Part shown: piece by piece, positions 1 through 11,331 of the stretch
Layout of the letters: each line of letters opens with the position of its first letter
How positions within the stretch are numbered: the stretch's first letter is position 1
Origin: Pseudomonas viridiflava
GTDB taxonomy: Bacteria > Pseudomonadota > Gammaproteobacteria > Pseudomonadales > Pseudomonadaceae
Direction of reading: 5' to 3'
Assembly: GCF_900601905.1 (NCBI RefSeq)
Contig: NZ_UWFA01000131.1
Location: forward strand, 62,001 to 126,000
Length of the DNA: 64,000 nt
Translations under genes and position numbers: made by a program
Notes under the pieces: generated by a model
Told to the model about the DNA's origin: nothing
The model's input: the letters and a program-made list of their open reading frames with translations, nothing else
Database searches by the model: none

Positions 1-1496
1 AAACGCCCCTGATGTTCAGCCAGACGCGCGCTGTAGGTCGCCAGACGCGCCACCGCGTCGGCAGTCAATGGCGCCATGCCTTCCTCGGAGGTGCGGGTTT
101 TCAGCAACTGGGCAAACTGCTCCAGGGTTTCGTCGTACATCGGGATGTCTTCATCGAAGTCCACCAGGACGCGAAACATCTCCTGGAAGTCCGGATCCAG
201 GTCCTGCAGGGTGTAATACAGCGAGCGGGCGCCGATGATGATCACTTTGACCTGCAGCGGGATCACCTGCGGGGTGAGACTGACCGTGGCCAGACGCCCC
301 ATTTCACCCAGCGGCGATTCCATTTTCAGCTTGCGCGACTGCAAGGCACGCTTGAGGGCGTCCCACACGTAAGGCTCGCTGAGCATTTTTTCCGCTTCCA
401 GCACCAGAAAGCCGCCATTGGCGCGGTGCAGCGCACCGGGACGCAACTGCCGGTACGTGGTGTAGAGCGCACCCTGATCGGTGCTGTATTCGATACGCCC
501 AAACAGGTTGTCGTACGTCGGGTGCGGCTCGAATACCACCGGCGCGCCGCCGCTGGCAGAATGTCCCACCACCAGGCTGGGGCTGTATTGCTCTTCGAGC
601 AGCTTGCGCGCCTGGGCATCGGTCTTGCTGTCGTCGACCAATTGCTCGACCACGGTTTTCAGCAGGTACACCTGCATGGCCTGCAGGTAAGCGCAGACCG
701 CCGCGTTCTCGGCATAGTGCTCGGACAACGGCGCCAGCAGAGGCTGCAAGGCCAGAGTGATGGTTTCTTCGTTCAACTGGCGCATCTGGTTGCTGGATTC
801 ACGCTTCCATTGCGGCAGGCTGGCGAGCTCTTCGTTCAAGCGCTCTTCAAGGCCGGAAATATCCTCGTGAAAACGCTCGCGGTCCGCTTCCGGCAGCTGC
901 GAGAACTCAGCCTCATCCAGCGCTTTGCCGTCGAGCATCGGCGTGAAGGCAATGTTGGTGCTGTCGCGGTACAAAGCGATGTCTTTTTCCAGGGACAGAC
1001 GCTCAATCACGTCCAGCGCCTTGTCGTAACGCTGATTGAAAGCGCGATCAATGCCGCTTTTTTTCTGCTGGTAAGACGGGTGTTCGAACACGGCCGGGAA
1101 GGTCGCCAGCAGGTTGTCGATCAGGGCGCCGATATCGGAAATGAACTGGTGCGCGCTGCCCGGTGGCAACTCCAGCGCACGCGGCTCGCGGGGCTCATCG
1201 AAGTGATTGACGTAGACCCAGTCGCACGGCGTCTGCAGGCGCTTGCCTTCGGCCTTGAGGTAGCGTTTGACGAACGAGAACCGGCCGGTGCCGGGCTCGC
1301 CCATGACAAATACGTTGTAACCGGGGCGCGGCATGGCCACGCCAAATTGCAGGGCTTCTACTGCTCGTTCCTGGCCGAGCACACCGCGAAAGGGCTCCAG
1401 ATCATTGGTCGTCGAGAAGCTGAACTGTTCAGCGGAAAAAGGTCGTGTCAGCGCTTCAGGCGCAAGACGCAGGCTGGCAGCTACAGAATCGGGCAT
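1..1496 (-). CDS. Lon-like ATP-dependent protease (AAA_32 type), N-terminal 498 residues; 3' end outside window
   Basis: The reverse strand encodes about 498 residues and stays open to the left edge, so the C-terminal Lon serine/lysine protease domain is not visible. The protein begins MPDSVAASLRL and carries a P-loop-like MGEPGTGRFSF near residue 65, where the usual Walker lysine is arginine, as is typical of this LonB-like family (about 800 residues). A long middle helical region (about residues 110-270) matches the coiled insertion of the family. The ATG at 1496 is preceded by AAGGA at proper spacing; the ATG at 1503 is in another frame. P. aeruginosa AsrA, a stress protease, belongs to this type, but orthology cannot be decided here. 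Expected role: cytoplasmic ATP-driven protein degradation. Confidence 0.85.
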   Translation of the reverse strand, partial: MPDSVAASLRLAPEALTRPFSAEQFSFSTTNDLEPFRGVLGQERAVEALQFGVAMPRPGYNVFVMGEPGTGRFSFVKRYLKAEGKRLQTPCDWVYVNHFDEPREPRALELPPGSAHQFISDIGALIDNLLATFPAVFEHPSYQQKKSGIDRAFNQRYDKALDVIERLSLEKDIALYRDSTNIAFTPMLDGKALDEAEFSQLPEADRERFHEDISGLEERLNEELASLPQWKRESSNQMRQLNEETITLALQPLLAPLSEHYAENAAVCAYLQAMQVYLLKTVVEQLVDDSKTDAQARKLLEEQYSPSLVVGHSASGGAPVVFEPHPTYDNLFGRIEYSTDQGALYTTYRQLRPGALHRANGGFLVLEAEKMLSEPYVWDALKRALQSRKLKMESPLGEMGRLATVSLTPQVIPLQVKVIIIGARSLYYTLQDLDPDFQEMFRVLVDFDEDIPMYDETLEQFAQLLKTRTSEEGMAPLTADAVARLATYSARLAEHQGR

Positions 1497-1778
1497 CGGG
1501 CATCCTTACATCAGGCGGGGCAGATGGCGGCATTCTGGCGCTCGCTGCCCACGACATGCAAGACAGGAACAGGGCTAAAGCATCAGGAGCAGGGCGATGC
1601 CCACGCCAGAGCGGTCAATCGACACATTATTTTCAACAACATTTTGTAATAACCAGCGGAACCCTTGTATCGCGCCTAAGCTCCAAGTCTGGCGTACCAG
1701 AATTTAAACACCTGGCCGCCTTGGCGCATCTGAAGCCATGAACCCTGACCCTTGGTTGAATATAAAGAGAATAAAGCT
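1497..1778. other. Intergenic region between divergent lon-like and DUF3015 genes
   Basis: This 282-bp spacer must hold both divergent promoters. AT-rich stretches occur near 1625-1650 and 1755-1775. I see no convincing operator, RNA gene or repeat. Confidence 0.4.
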
Positions 1779-2267
1779 ATGAAACGGATTCTTCTCGGTA
1801 CTCTCTTCGCAGCTGTTTCCATCAACGCGATGGCCCAGGCTCCTGGTGGCCCGGATTGCGGTTGGGGCAACATGTTGTTTGAAGGCCAGCGCGGTACTCC
1901 CGCTCACTTCCTCGCATCGACCACCAACGGCACTTCCGGCAACGCCACCTTCGGCATGACTTCGGGCACCAACGGCTGCTCGACCAACAGCGCGCTGACT
2001 TACGGCGGTAAATCCTGGATTGCCATGAATGGCATGATGGACGAGCTGTCCAAAGACATGGCAATGGGTCAGGGTGAAGCACTGACTACCTACGCGGTAG
2101 TTCTGGGCGTTGCACCGCAAGACCGTGCGCATTTCGCCGCAGTCACCCACGAACATTTCAACCAGATCTTCAGCAAAGCCGACGCTACCGCTGAAGACGT
2201 TCACACCAACACCCTCGACGTACTGAAAAACGATCCAACCCTGGCGAAATACGCTACCCAGGCATAA
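1779..2267 (+). CDS. DUF3015 family exported protein
   Basis: 162 residues. It starts MKRILLGTLFAAVSINAMA, a clear Sec signal peptide with a likely cut after AMA or AQA, followed by the typical DUF3015 start APGGPDCGWGNMLF. The mature part is rich in Gly, Thr, Ser and Asn, with two cysteines (in PDCGWG and TNGCSTN) that could form a disulfide. The function is unknown; family members are small periplasmic or secreted proteins common in Pseudomonas. I chose the ATG at 1779 because the signal peptide begins there; an in-frame start 27 bp upstream would spoil it. A hairpin terminator follows directly, so the gene is probably monocistronic. Confidence 0.85.
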   Translation: MKRILLGTLFAAVSINAMAQAPGGPDCGWGNMLFEGQRGTPAHFLASTTNGTSGNATFGMTSGTNGCSTNSALTYGGKSWIAMNGMMDELSKDMAMGQGEALTTYAVVLGVAPQDRAHFAAVTHEHFNQIFSKADATAEDVHTNTLDVLKNDPTLAKYATQA

Positions 2268-2275
2268 GCTCGTGG

Positions 2276-2313
2276 CGCCCGCCTCTCTGTGATGGAGGGC
2301 GGGCGTTGTTTTG
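2276..2313 (+). terminator. Rho-independent terminator after the DUF3015 gene
   Basis: The arms CGCCCGCC and GGCGGGCG (8 bp, GC only) enclose a 14-nt loop and are followed by TTGTTTT. It sits 9 bp after the stop codon. Confidence 0.75.
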
Positions 2314-2376
2314 CCTGCTGTGCCCTGCTCCTGAAAAGCCCGACTCCTGACCCGACTCCCTGAATAGTTGCTTTCT

Positions 2377-4230
2377 ATGCTCAAACGCCTTGTGTATCTG
2401 GCGCTCTGCGTCTGCACCCCGCTGTCCGCCGCGCAACGCGCGAGCGATGAACGTTTGCAGCAACTGGCCAACGAGCCGTTCTGGATTTCCCTGGGGCACT
2501 ACGAAACCGCCAAGCTTGGCGGCTGGCGCAGCTATGTCGACGACTCCAGATTCTTTCTCTCGGCCAACGGTGAACATGACCCGAAGGCGGAGCTGAGCGC
2601 CACCCTTGATGCGCTCTACGCCCCTGCCAGTGCGGGTGAAAAGCATGCGCAGTGCGTTTACCCGGCGCGGACCCGCTGGCTCAAGGACCAATTGCACCTG
2701 ACTGACTTGCCTGCGGTGGAGTGCAAGGAATTCACCCAGTGGTTCAAGGACGTGGCGCCCGACAGCGCGGTGATGATTTTCCCCGCCGCTTACCTGAACA
2801 GCCCTTCTTCAATGTTCGGCCACACCTTGCTGCGCATCGATCAGGCGGATGTGAAAACCAACAACACCGCCCTGCTCAGCTATGCGATCAACTTCGGTGC
2901 CTACATCGAAGGCATGGACAACAGCATTCTGTACGCCTGGAAGGGCTTGGCTGGCGGCTATCCCGGCCTGTTCGCTCTGGTGCCCTATCAGGAAAAACTC
3001 TCCGAATACCGCAGCCTGGAAAACCGCGACCTGTGGGAATACCACCTGAACCTGACCCCGGAAGAAACCGGGCGCATGGTTGAGCACGTCTGGGAGTTGA
3101 AGCAGATTCGCTTCGGCTACTTCTTCTTCGACGAAAACTGCTCCTATCGCCTGCTGGAGCTGCTGCAGGTAGCGCGTCCGGGCTTGAAGCTGACCGAGCA
3201 ATTCCCCCTGACCGCGATTCCCACCGACACGGTCAAGGCCGTCAAAGCCGCAGGCCTGGTCGACAAGATCGACTATCGCCCTTCCCGTGAGCGCGAACTG
3301 CTGGAGCGCGCCAAGCCGCTGGACAGCACCGAGCAGCAATGGGTGCTGGACGTCAGCGCCGATCAGAAACAACTGCAGAACCCTCAATATCTGGCGCAAC
3401 CCAAAGAGCGCCGCGCCTTGATTCAAGACGCGGCGTATCGCCTGGAGCGCTACCGCGCCAACGGCCTGGAACGCGACAGCGAGCGTTCGCAACGCAGCTT
3501 CGAGCTGTTGCGAGCGATCAATCAGAACCCCCCAACGCCTTTGGATATCCAGCGCCCCGGTTTGCCGGAAGACGGTCACGAGTCGCGGACCTGGCAGGCC
3601 GGTGTCGGCACCCGTGATGACAAAGCCTTCGCCGAATATGGCCTGCGCATGGCCTATCACGACCTGAACGACAATGCATATGGCTTCCCGCTGGGCGCGC
3701 AGATCGAGATTTTGCAACTCAAACTGCGCCAGTACGAAGGCAACCATTGGCAACTGCAGCAGCTGGATCTGGCCACCATTCGCTCGCTGACGCCGCGTAA
3801 CGCGCTGTTGCAACCCTGGTCATGGCAGGTGACGGGGGGGCTGGAACGGGTGTTGGGCAAGCATGGCGATGAGACCCTGGTGTCCCATGTGAATGGCGGC
3901 GCGGGCGGCACCTGGCAGTTGGGCGAAGGGGTACTCGGCTTTGCGCTGGGCACGGTGCGCGTCGAGCACAACAATGATTTCTCCGAGTTCATCTCGCCGG
4001 CAGCCGGTTTCAATACTGGCGTGCTGTGGCGCAACCCACTGGGCAACCTGAGCCTTGAGGCCAAGGGCGACTACTTCACCAATGGTGAAGTGCGCCGCAA
4101 CATCAGCCTCAACCAGCAATGGGAGCTGTCGCGCAACGTAGGCCTGCGTTTGAGCGCGCAACGTGAGTTCAGCCAGCTGAGCTCGCCGCAGAATGAAGTG
4201 ATGCTTGAGGTGAAGTGGTATCACTACTGA
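2377..4230 (+). CDS. DUF4105 (Lnb N-terminal periplasmic) envelope protein
   Basis: 617 residues with an N-terminal signal sequence (MLKRLVYLALCVCTPLSAA). The N-terminal half has two conserved DUF4105 motifs, SSMFGHTLLRID near residue 150 and FDENCSYRLLELL near residue 250; their His and Cys suggest a cysteine-peptidase-like fold. The C-terminal ~200 residues have the alternating pattern of an outer-membrane-like beta domain and end in aromatic KWYHY. The exact function is unknown; an envelope location is inferred from the signal peptide. I used the ATG at 2377, where the signal peptide begins; an in-frame TTG lies 9 bp upstream. No operon partner is evident: a terminator precedes it and a REP pair follows. 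Confidence 0.8.
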   Translation: MLKRLVYLALCVCTPLSAAQRASDERLQQLANEPFWISLGHYETAKLGGWRSYVDDSRFFLSANGEHDPKAELSATLDALYAPASAGEKHAQCVYPARTRWLKDQLHLTDLPAVECKEFTQWFKDVAPDSAVMIFPAAYLNSPSSMFGHTLLRIDQADVKTNNTALLSYAINFGAYIEGMDNSILYAWKGLAGGYPGLFALVPYQEKLSEYRSLENRDLWEYHLNLTPEETGRMVEHVWELKQIRFGYFFFDENCSYRLLELLQVARPGLKLTEQFPLTAIPTDTVKAVKAAGLVDKIDYRPSRERELLERAKPLDSTEQQWVLDVSADQKQLQNPQYLAQPKERRALIQDAAYRLERYRANGLERDSERSQRSFELLRAINQNPPTPLDIQRPGLPEDGHESRTWQAGVGTRDDKAFAEYGLRMAYHDLNDNAYGFPLGAQIEILQLKLRQYEGNHWQLQQLDLATIRSLTPRNALLQPWSWQVTGGLERVLGKHGDETLVSHVNGGAGGTWQLGEGVLGFALGTVRVEHNNDFSEFISPAAGFNTGVLWRNPLGNLSLEAKGDYFTNGEVRRNISLNQQWELSRNVGLRLSAQREFSQLSSPQNEVMLEVKWYHY

Positions 4231-4250
4231 TTCAATGGGCGGCCGCCCCC

Positions 4251-4340
4251 CTGTGGGAGCGGTGCTTGCCCGCGATAAGGTCAACTCGGTTCAAAGTGAA
4301 TCGCGTCCAGCCTTATCGCGGGCAAGCCTCGCTCCAACAG
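4251..4340. repeat. REP pair (inverted, GTGGGAGC/GCTTGCCCGCGATAAGG family)
   Basis: Two convergent REP units: the left begins CTGTGGGAGCGGTGCTTGCC, the right ends CGCGGGCAAGCCTCGCTCC. It lies between the DUF4105 gene and the gre-like gene. Confidence 0.85.
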
Positions 4341-4406
4341 ATCTGCGCTAAAACCTGAAACTAACGCGACGCCCCATGGCCCAACCCTGACTAGAGGAGA
4401 AAAGCC

Positions 4407-4904
4407 ATGAGCCGCGCGTTCGTCAACGAAGACAATGCCGCTGCCGACGCCAGCCAACCGGTCGAGCGTCTGGTCAGTGAGCAACCCAATTACGTCACCG
4501 CCCACGGCCTGCTGCAATTGCAGAACCGGGTGGCCGAGCTTCAGGCCCAGCACAGCGAACTGTCGGCCAGGGGCGAAGACAACGACAAGCAGCGCCTCGC
4601 CGATCTGGAACGCGACCTGCGCTACTTCAACAGCCGCCTGCAGAGCGCTCAGGTGGTAACCCCCGCTATTTCAACAGAGAAAGTGCAGATCGGCAGTTGG
4701 GTGACCTATGTCGATGAAGACAACAGCGAACACCGGGTGCAATTGGTCGGTGAAGATCAGGCCGATGCAAGCGCCGGGCTGATCAATTGGGCTTCGCCGC
4801 TGGGTCGGGCTCTGGTCGGCGCCCTCAAAGGCGATGAGGTGTTGTGGAAAAGGCCCGCTGGCGATCAGCAGATTGAGGTCATCCTGATAGAGCCGGATAT
4901 TTGA
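4407..4904 (+). CDS. GreA/GreB family transcription elongation factor
   Basis: 165 residues. The N-terminal ~85 residues form a helical hairpin with heptad-like Leu/Ala spacing (VAELQAQHSELSARG, then DLERDLRYFNSRLQ), followed by the FKBP-like GreA/B C-terminal domain (VQIGSWVTYVDEDNSEHRVQLVGEDQ and ISPLG-like SPLGRALVGALKGDEV). Gre factors enter the RNA polymerase secondary channel and stimulate cleavage of backtracked transcripts. The coiled-coil tip is less like canonical GreA/GreB than the C-domain, so this may be one of the accessory Gre-like factors of pseudomonads. An AGAGGAG ribosome-binding site sits 9 bp before the ATG. It appears monocistronic. Confidence 0.8.
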   Translation: MSRAFVNEDNAAADASQPVERLVSEQPNYVTAHGLLQLQNRVAELQAQHSELSARGEDNDKQRLADLERDLRYFNSRLQSAQVVTPAISTEKVQIGSWVTYVDEDNSEHRVQLVGEDQADASAGLINWASPLGRALVGALKGDEVLWKRPAGDQQIEVILIEPDI

Positions 4905-4928
4905 TTACCGAACGCTGACGCCCCTTCC

Positions 4929-5020
4929 CTGTGGGAGCGAATTCATTCGCGAATGATCGTTCTATCGACAGATATGTATTGGATGTACTGGCTTCTTCGC
5001 GAATGAATTCGCTCCCACAG
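4929..5020. repeat. REP pair (GTGGGAGCGAATTCATTCGCGAA variant)
   Basis: Inverted pair running from CTGTGGGAGCGAATTC to GAATTCGCTCCCACAG. The core variant ATTCATTCGCG differs from the GCTTGCCCGCG core of the neighbouring pair. Confidence 0.85.
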
Positions 5021-5077
5021 GTCCGAGGTCAAGCTGGACCTTTGTGTGTTTTCAGAAGCCACATCCTGCATCCCGGC

Positions 5078-5113
5078 AAAAAAAAACGGAGCCCCGAAGG
5101 CTCCGTTTTTTTT
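5078..5113 (-). terminator. Bidirectional terminator downstream of ettA
   Basis: An A-run, the stem ACGGAGCC, a short loop, GGCTCCGT and a T-run. It works in either direction: it ends ettA on the minus strand and can insulate the Gre-like gene on the plus strand. Confidence 0.9.
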
Positions 5114-5129
5114 GTCCAACCTGAAAAAA

Positions 5130-6794
<1,665 letters not shown>

Positions 6795-7244
6795 GGAGTA
6801 AAAACCTGGTTTTTGACTGTTGACTGGTATGTAGCGTTGACTGCTGCATGACGTAAATAGCGCGCGAGCTTAGTACCGAGTCCCGAAAAAAGCTTTTATT
6901 TATCTGTAGCACTTGCCAGCGGACAGTTCCGGGCCTTGACTCAAGGATCAGGGACGGATCGGCACGGCTTCGGGAGTCGGAGCAAAGTCTGCAGTACGCT
7001 GCTGCGCGCATGCGTCGCGACTATCAGGGTTACTGCCTGTGCAGTGGAGTCATTCATGCAGAAGTCGGCAGATGCTGCGCGTTGGGCAAAGCTACCCGAA
7101 TGCGCACGTCAGGGCAAACCATCCAGTCGGGCGGGGCTGGCACTTCGCCACAACTCAGGGCATGCTAGTCGCCCTTTGGGCGGCGGGTTTATAGTGCATG
7201 TCGCGCTAGTATTTGCTGCGTCAGTCCCGTAGTCAGGATCCAAG
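6795..7244. other. 450-bp divergent intergenic region between ettA and morA-like gene
   Basis: Must contain promoters in both directions. A TATAGT hexamer near 7190 could be a -10 for the plus-strand gene, but no good -35 pairs with it. No REP, RNA gene or convincing ORF is seen. Confidence 0.4.
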
Positions 7245-10200
7245 TTGCCCACACCTACCCAGTCACTTGCATCGCGCGCGCCCCAAGGCGCTGCAGGTCA
7301 ACCGCTGCGCGGCTCGTTGAAAGGCGGGCTGGCGGCGCTGACGCTGCTGATGCTCGCCCTCATCATCTGGCAATTGATCGATCAGTTCCAGATGACTCAG
7401 GATCGCCAACGCCAGCGCAGCCTTGATTACAGCGTCCAGCTGGCTGACCGCGTGAGCCTGAACATGGCCCTGAGCGCCCAGGTCGCGCTCAACCTGCTGA
7501 CCGACGACAAACAAAAGGCGCAGAGTCCGGGCCAGCAATCAACGCTGCTCAACAGCCTGCGCCAGTCTTTGCCAGCGTTGCGCAGCATGGCGTGGCTCAG
7601 CGCAACCGGGGAAATCCTCGCCGACAGCATGGCCACCGGCGATGACGGCGACTTCCTCAGGCAGTCCCTGCAGCAAGCGACTGGCAAACCTTTCTTTTAC
7701 GACAACAATCTGGACGGCTCACAGATTTATCTGTTCATCCGTCAGCCCGGCAGCCTCAATCGCAGCTATTGGGTCTTGCGGCTGGCGCCTGATGCCCTGA
7801 AATCCCTGACGCTGCAGACCACTCAGGATTTCCAGCCGGTCTGGCGCCTGGAAAACCGCAGCACCTTGCGGCTGCTGTTTCGTGATGTGCCGTCCAACAA
7901 AGAATCCATGGTCAGCAGCGTTGGCGAAACAGAAAGCGTCATGCTCGAGTCGCTGCCCAACAGCGATTGGCAGTTGCGCGGTTTGTTCGATGTCACCAGT
8001 GCCAGAGAACAACTGCTCGCGCCGTTGATCGGCAAATGCGTGGTCGCCCTGCTGCTGTCTATCCTGCCGCTTATCGCGTTGTTGAGCCTGCGCCGTCGTC
8101 AACGCCAGTTGCATGAAAGCCGTCGCCGCTACCAGGACATCTTTGAAGGTGCGGGCGTGGCGATTTGTGTGCTGGACATGTCCGGGCTACCGGTTTATCT
8201 GCAAGCGCTGAACGTGCAGACCTGCGACGAACTGAACGAACTGCTCAAGAACCAGCCCGGTCAGCTCAATGTGCTGCTGAACAGGCTGCGCATCACTGAA
8301 GTCAATCAGGTGGCCCTCAGCCTGCTGCAGGTCGAGTCGAGCCATCAGGCCTGGGAGCATTTGATCGTCGGCGGTGCCCGCGCCCGGCAAGGTATCGGCA
8401 CGCAACTGATCCACGCATTGCTGTCCGGCGCCGAGCAGCTGGAAATCGAAATCCGGCTGACCCAGGAGCGCGGCGAGGATCAATATTTGTGGCTGGTGCT
8501 GCGCCTGCCCGAAGATCGACAGGACCTGCATGCCGTGATCCTCAGCATCGGCGACATCACCAGCCGCAAGCAGGTCGAACTGTCCCAGCAGGAACGTGAG
8601 GGTTTCTGGTCCGATGTGGTGCGTACCGTGCCTGACCACCTTTACGTGCAGGACGTGCTCAGCCAGCGAATGATCTACAGCAACCACCATCTGGGCCGCA
8701 CGCTGGGTTACAGCCGCACCGAGCTGCTGCGCATGGGTGAGTTTTTCTGGGAAATCCTGCTGCACCCCGAAGACGCCGAAATCTATCAGGACATGCGCCT
8801 GCGGCAACGCCACCGCGGGCACAGCAAATTGCTGCAATGCCAGCTGCGCTTCCGCTCGCGGGACAACCAGTGGCGGCGCTTTGACATCCGCGAGCAGGCC
8901 CTGGCCAGGGACAAGGACGATCAGGTCACACGCATCATCGGCGTCGCCAAGGACATCACTGAACAACTGGAAGCCAGCGAATCCCTGCGCGACAGTGAAA
9001 AACGCTACCGGATGCTGGCCGAAAGCATCAGCGACGTGATCTTTTCCACCGACAACACCCTTAATCCCAACTATGTCAGCCCTTCGGTGCTCGGGGTGCT
9101 CGGTCACAGTGCCGAGTGGATCCTCAAGCACGGTTTCAAATCCACCGTCGCCAACCCGCAACAGTTGGCAGGCATCCTCGCCCTGCTGGAGCGCATCAGC
9201 AAAGTGCTGGACAAGCCGGACGAACTGGCCAGGCTGCGTCACGAAATCCCGACCCAGCTGTTCCTGTTCGACTGTTTGCGGGCTGACGGTCGCAAAATTC
9301 CTATCGAGCTGCGGCTGGTGCTGGTCTGGGACGAACAAGGCACGTTTGAAGGCATTTTGGGAGTCGGCCGCGACATCAGTCAGCAACGGCGCGCCGAGAA
9401 AGACCTGCGCATGGCCGCGACGGTCTTCGAGCATTCGACCTCGGCCATTCTGATCACCGATCCGGCGGGCTACATCGTCCAGGCCAACGAAGCCTTCAGC
9501 CGGGTCAGTGGCTATGAGGTGTCGCAGGTCCTCGACCAATTGCCGAGCATCCTGACCGTCGATGAGCATCAGGAAGCGCACCTGAGCTACATCCTCAAGC
9601 AACTGCATCAGCGCGGCAGCTGGGAAGGCGAAGTCTGGCTCAAGCGTCGCAGTGAAGAACATTACCCGGCCTGGGTCGGCATCACTGCGGTACTCGATGA
9701 CGAAGGCGATCTGGCCAGCTACGTGTGTTTCTTCACCGACATCAGCGAGCGCAAGGCCAGCGAACAGCGCATTCATCGTCTGGCTTACTACGACGCATTG
9801 ACTCATCTGCCGAACCGTTCGCTGTTCCAGGACCGGCTGCATACCGCGCTGCAGCAGGCCGAGCGACAACAGGCCTGGGTGGTGCTGATGTTCCTCGACC
9901 TGGACCGTTTCAAACCGATCAATGACTCCCTCGGCCACGCCGCGGGCGATCGCATGCTGCAGGAAATGGGCACCCGGCTGCTGGCCTGTGTCGGCGATGA
10001 CGACACCGTGGCGCGGATGGGCGGCGATGAATTCACCTTGTTGCTGCAACCTAGCCCGACGCGGCAGATTGCGCTGAATCGAGCCATCAACGTGGCCGAA
10101 CAGATCCTCAACAGTCTGGTGACGCCTTTCGTCCTGGAAGGTCGCGAATTCTTCGTTACCGCGAGTATCGGTATTGCCCTCAGCCCCCAGGATGGCAATG

Positions 10201-11093
10201 AGCTGAGCCAGTTGATGAAGAACGCCGACACCGCCATGTATCACGCCAAGGAACGCGGCAAGAACAACTTCCAGTTCTATCAGGCCGACATGAACGCCAC
10301 CGCACTGGAGCGTCTGGAGCTGGAAAGCGACCTGCGCCACGCCTTGGAACAGCAGGAGTTCACCCTGTTCTACCAGCCGCAGTTCAGTGGTGACGGCAAG
10401 CGTCTGACGGGCGCCGAAGCCCTGTTGCGCTGGCGCCACCCACGACGCGGACTCGTGTCGCCGGTGGAATTCATTCCGGTGCTTGAAGAACTCGGGCTGG
10501 TGGTTGAAGTCGGCGACTGGGTGCTGAGCGAAGCCTGTCGCCAGCTCAAGGCCTGGCATCAGGCCAAGGTTCGCGTGCCCAAGGTCTCGGTGAACATCTC
10601 GGCCCGGCAGTTTTCCGATGGACAACTGGGCAACCGCATCGCCAGCATCCTCAAGGAAACCGGCCTGCCGCCCGCGTGCCTGGAGCTGGAGCTGACCGAA
10701 AGCATCCTGATGCGTGAAGTCGATCAGGCCATGCAGATCCTAGCGGGCCTCAAGCGTTTGGGGCTGAGCATTGCCATCGATGACTTCGGCACCGGTTATT
10801 CGTCGCTCAACTACCTCAAGCAGTTCCCGATCGACATTCTCAAGATCGACCGCACCTTCGTCGACGGCCTGCCCTCCGGCGAGCAGGATGCGCAGATTGC
10901 CCGCGCCATCATCGCCATGGCTCACAGCCTGAACCTGGCGGTGATTGCCGAAGGCGTGGAAACCCATGAACAGCTGGAGTTCCTGCGCGAACACGGCTGC
11001 GACGAGGTGCAGGGCTTCCTGTTCGGCCGCCCGATGCCTGCCAGCCGGTTCGAGGCGCAGTACAGCAATGATGCGCTGTTCATGTTTGACTGA
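7245..11093 (+). CDS. morA: MorA-like c-di-GMP diguanylate cyclase/phosphodiesterase with PAS sensors
   Basis: 1282 residues. Membrane segments at about 32-50 and 262-282 bracket a periplasmic sensor region; several PAS/PAC domains follow (about residues 290-850), then a GGDEF domain with intact MGGDEF (926-930) and an EAL domain with intact AEALLRW (Glu about 1058) and the [10 protein letters not shown] motif. Both catalytic signatures are intact, so the protein may make and degrade c-di-GMP. P. aeruginosa MorA, a motility and biofilm regulator, is also next to glyA, which supports the name. The start is TTG at 7245 behind AGGAT; no in-frame ATG occurs before the first membrane helix. MapZ, a c-di-GMP receptor, is encoded 6 kb away. 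Confidence 0.88.
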   Translation: MPTPTQSLASRAPQGAAGQPLRGSLKGGLAALTLLMLALIIWQLIDQFQMTQDRQRQRSLDYSVQLADRVSLNMALSAQVALNLLTDDKQKAQSPGQQSTLLNSLRQSLPALRSMAWLSATGEILADSMATGDDGDFLRQSLQQATGKPFFYDNNLDGSQIYLFIRQPGSLNRSYWVLRLAPDALKSLTLQTTQDFQPVWRLENRSTLRLLFRDVPSNKESMVSSVGETESVMLESLPNSDWQLRGLFDVTSAREQLLAPLIGKCVVALLLSILPLIALLSLRRRQRQLHESRRRYQDIFEGAGVAICVLDMSGLPVYLQALNVQTCDELNELLKNQPGQLNVLLNRLRITEVNQVALSLLQVESSHQAWEHLIVGGARARQGIGTQLIHALLSGAEQLEIEIRLTQERGEDQYLWLVLRLPEDRQDLHAVILSIGDITSRKQVELSQQEREGFWSDVVRTVPDHLYVQDVLSQRMIYSNHHLGRTLGYSRTELLRMGEFFWEILLHPEDAEIYQDMRLRQRHRGHSKLLQCQLRFRSRDNQWRRFDIREQALARDKDDQVTRIIGVAKDITEQLEASESLRDSEKRYRMLAESISDVIFSTDNTLNPNYVSPSVLGVLGHSAEWILKHGFKSTVANPQQLAGILALLERISKVLDKPDELARLRHEIPTQLFLFDCLRADGRKIPIELRLVLVWDEQGTFEGILGVGRDISQQRRAEKDLRMAATVFEHSTSAILITDPAGYIVQANEAFSRVSGYEVSQVLDQLPSILTVDEHQEAHLSYILKQLHQRGSWEGEVWLKRRSEEHYPAWVGITAVLDDEGDLASYVCFFTDISERKASEQRIHRLAYYDALTHLPNRSLFQDRLHTALQQAERQQAWVVLMFLDLDRFKPINDSLGHAAGDRMLQEMGTRLLACVGDDDTVARMGGDEFTLLLQPSPTRQIALNRAINVAEQILNSLVTPFVLEGREFFVTASIGIALSPQDGNELSQLMKNADTAMYHAKERGKNNFQFYQADMNATALERLELESDLRHALEQQEFTLFYQPQFSGDGKRLTGAEALLRWRHPRRGLVSPVEFIPVLEELGLVVEVGDWVLSEACRQLKAWHQAKVRVPKVSVNISARQFSDGQLGNRIASILKETGLPPACLELELTESILMREVDQAMQILAGLKRLGLSIAIDDFGTGYSSLNYLKQFPIDILKIDRTFVDGLPSGEQDAQIARAIIAMAHSLNLAVIAEGVETHEQLEFLREHGCDEVQGFLFGRPMPASRFEAQYSNDALFMFD

Positions 11094-11100
11094 AACTGCC

Positions 11101-11192
11101 TCTGTGGGAGCGGTGCTTGCCCGCGATAAGGCTGGACGCGGTTTTCACTTTAGATCCCGTCCAGATTTATCGCGGGCAAGCACCGCTCCCAA
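11101..11192. repeat. REP pair between morA and glyA
   Basis: Inverted REP pair, CTGTGGGAGCGGTGCTTGCC to GGCAAGCACCGCTCCCA, directly after the morA stop. Confidence 0.85.
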
Positions 11193-11331
11193 ACGAAATC
11201 GCAATTTGTTCGATAGACGCGGCGATTCAGATGAAAACCGCTTGTCCCGCACATGACTGCCTTTCATATGCCAGATAAAAGCCAATGAGTTAGAATGCCC
11301 CCCTTTTCTGCCCCGATCCCTGAGGACCGCC

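Noticed and set aside
12..1649. 545-codon plus-strand ORF
   Set aside because: It is the antisense shadow of the Lon-like protease, whose frame shows clear family motifs. The plus-strand translation is arginine/glutamine/histidine-rich with no domain.
8187..10625. 812-codon minus-strand ORF opposite morA
   Set aside because: Antisense of PAS/GGDEF coding sequence. High-GC codon bias keeps the opposite frame open; no motif is seen.
11193..11331. Glycine riboswitch upstream of glyA
   Set aside because: The 139-bp leader is too short and lacks the conserved tandem aptamer cores; only a simple promoter is likely.
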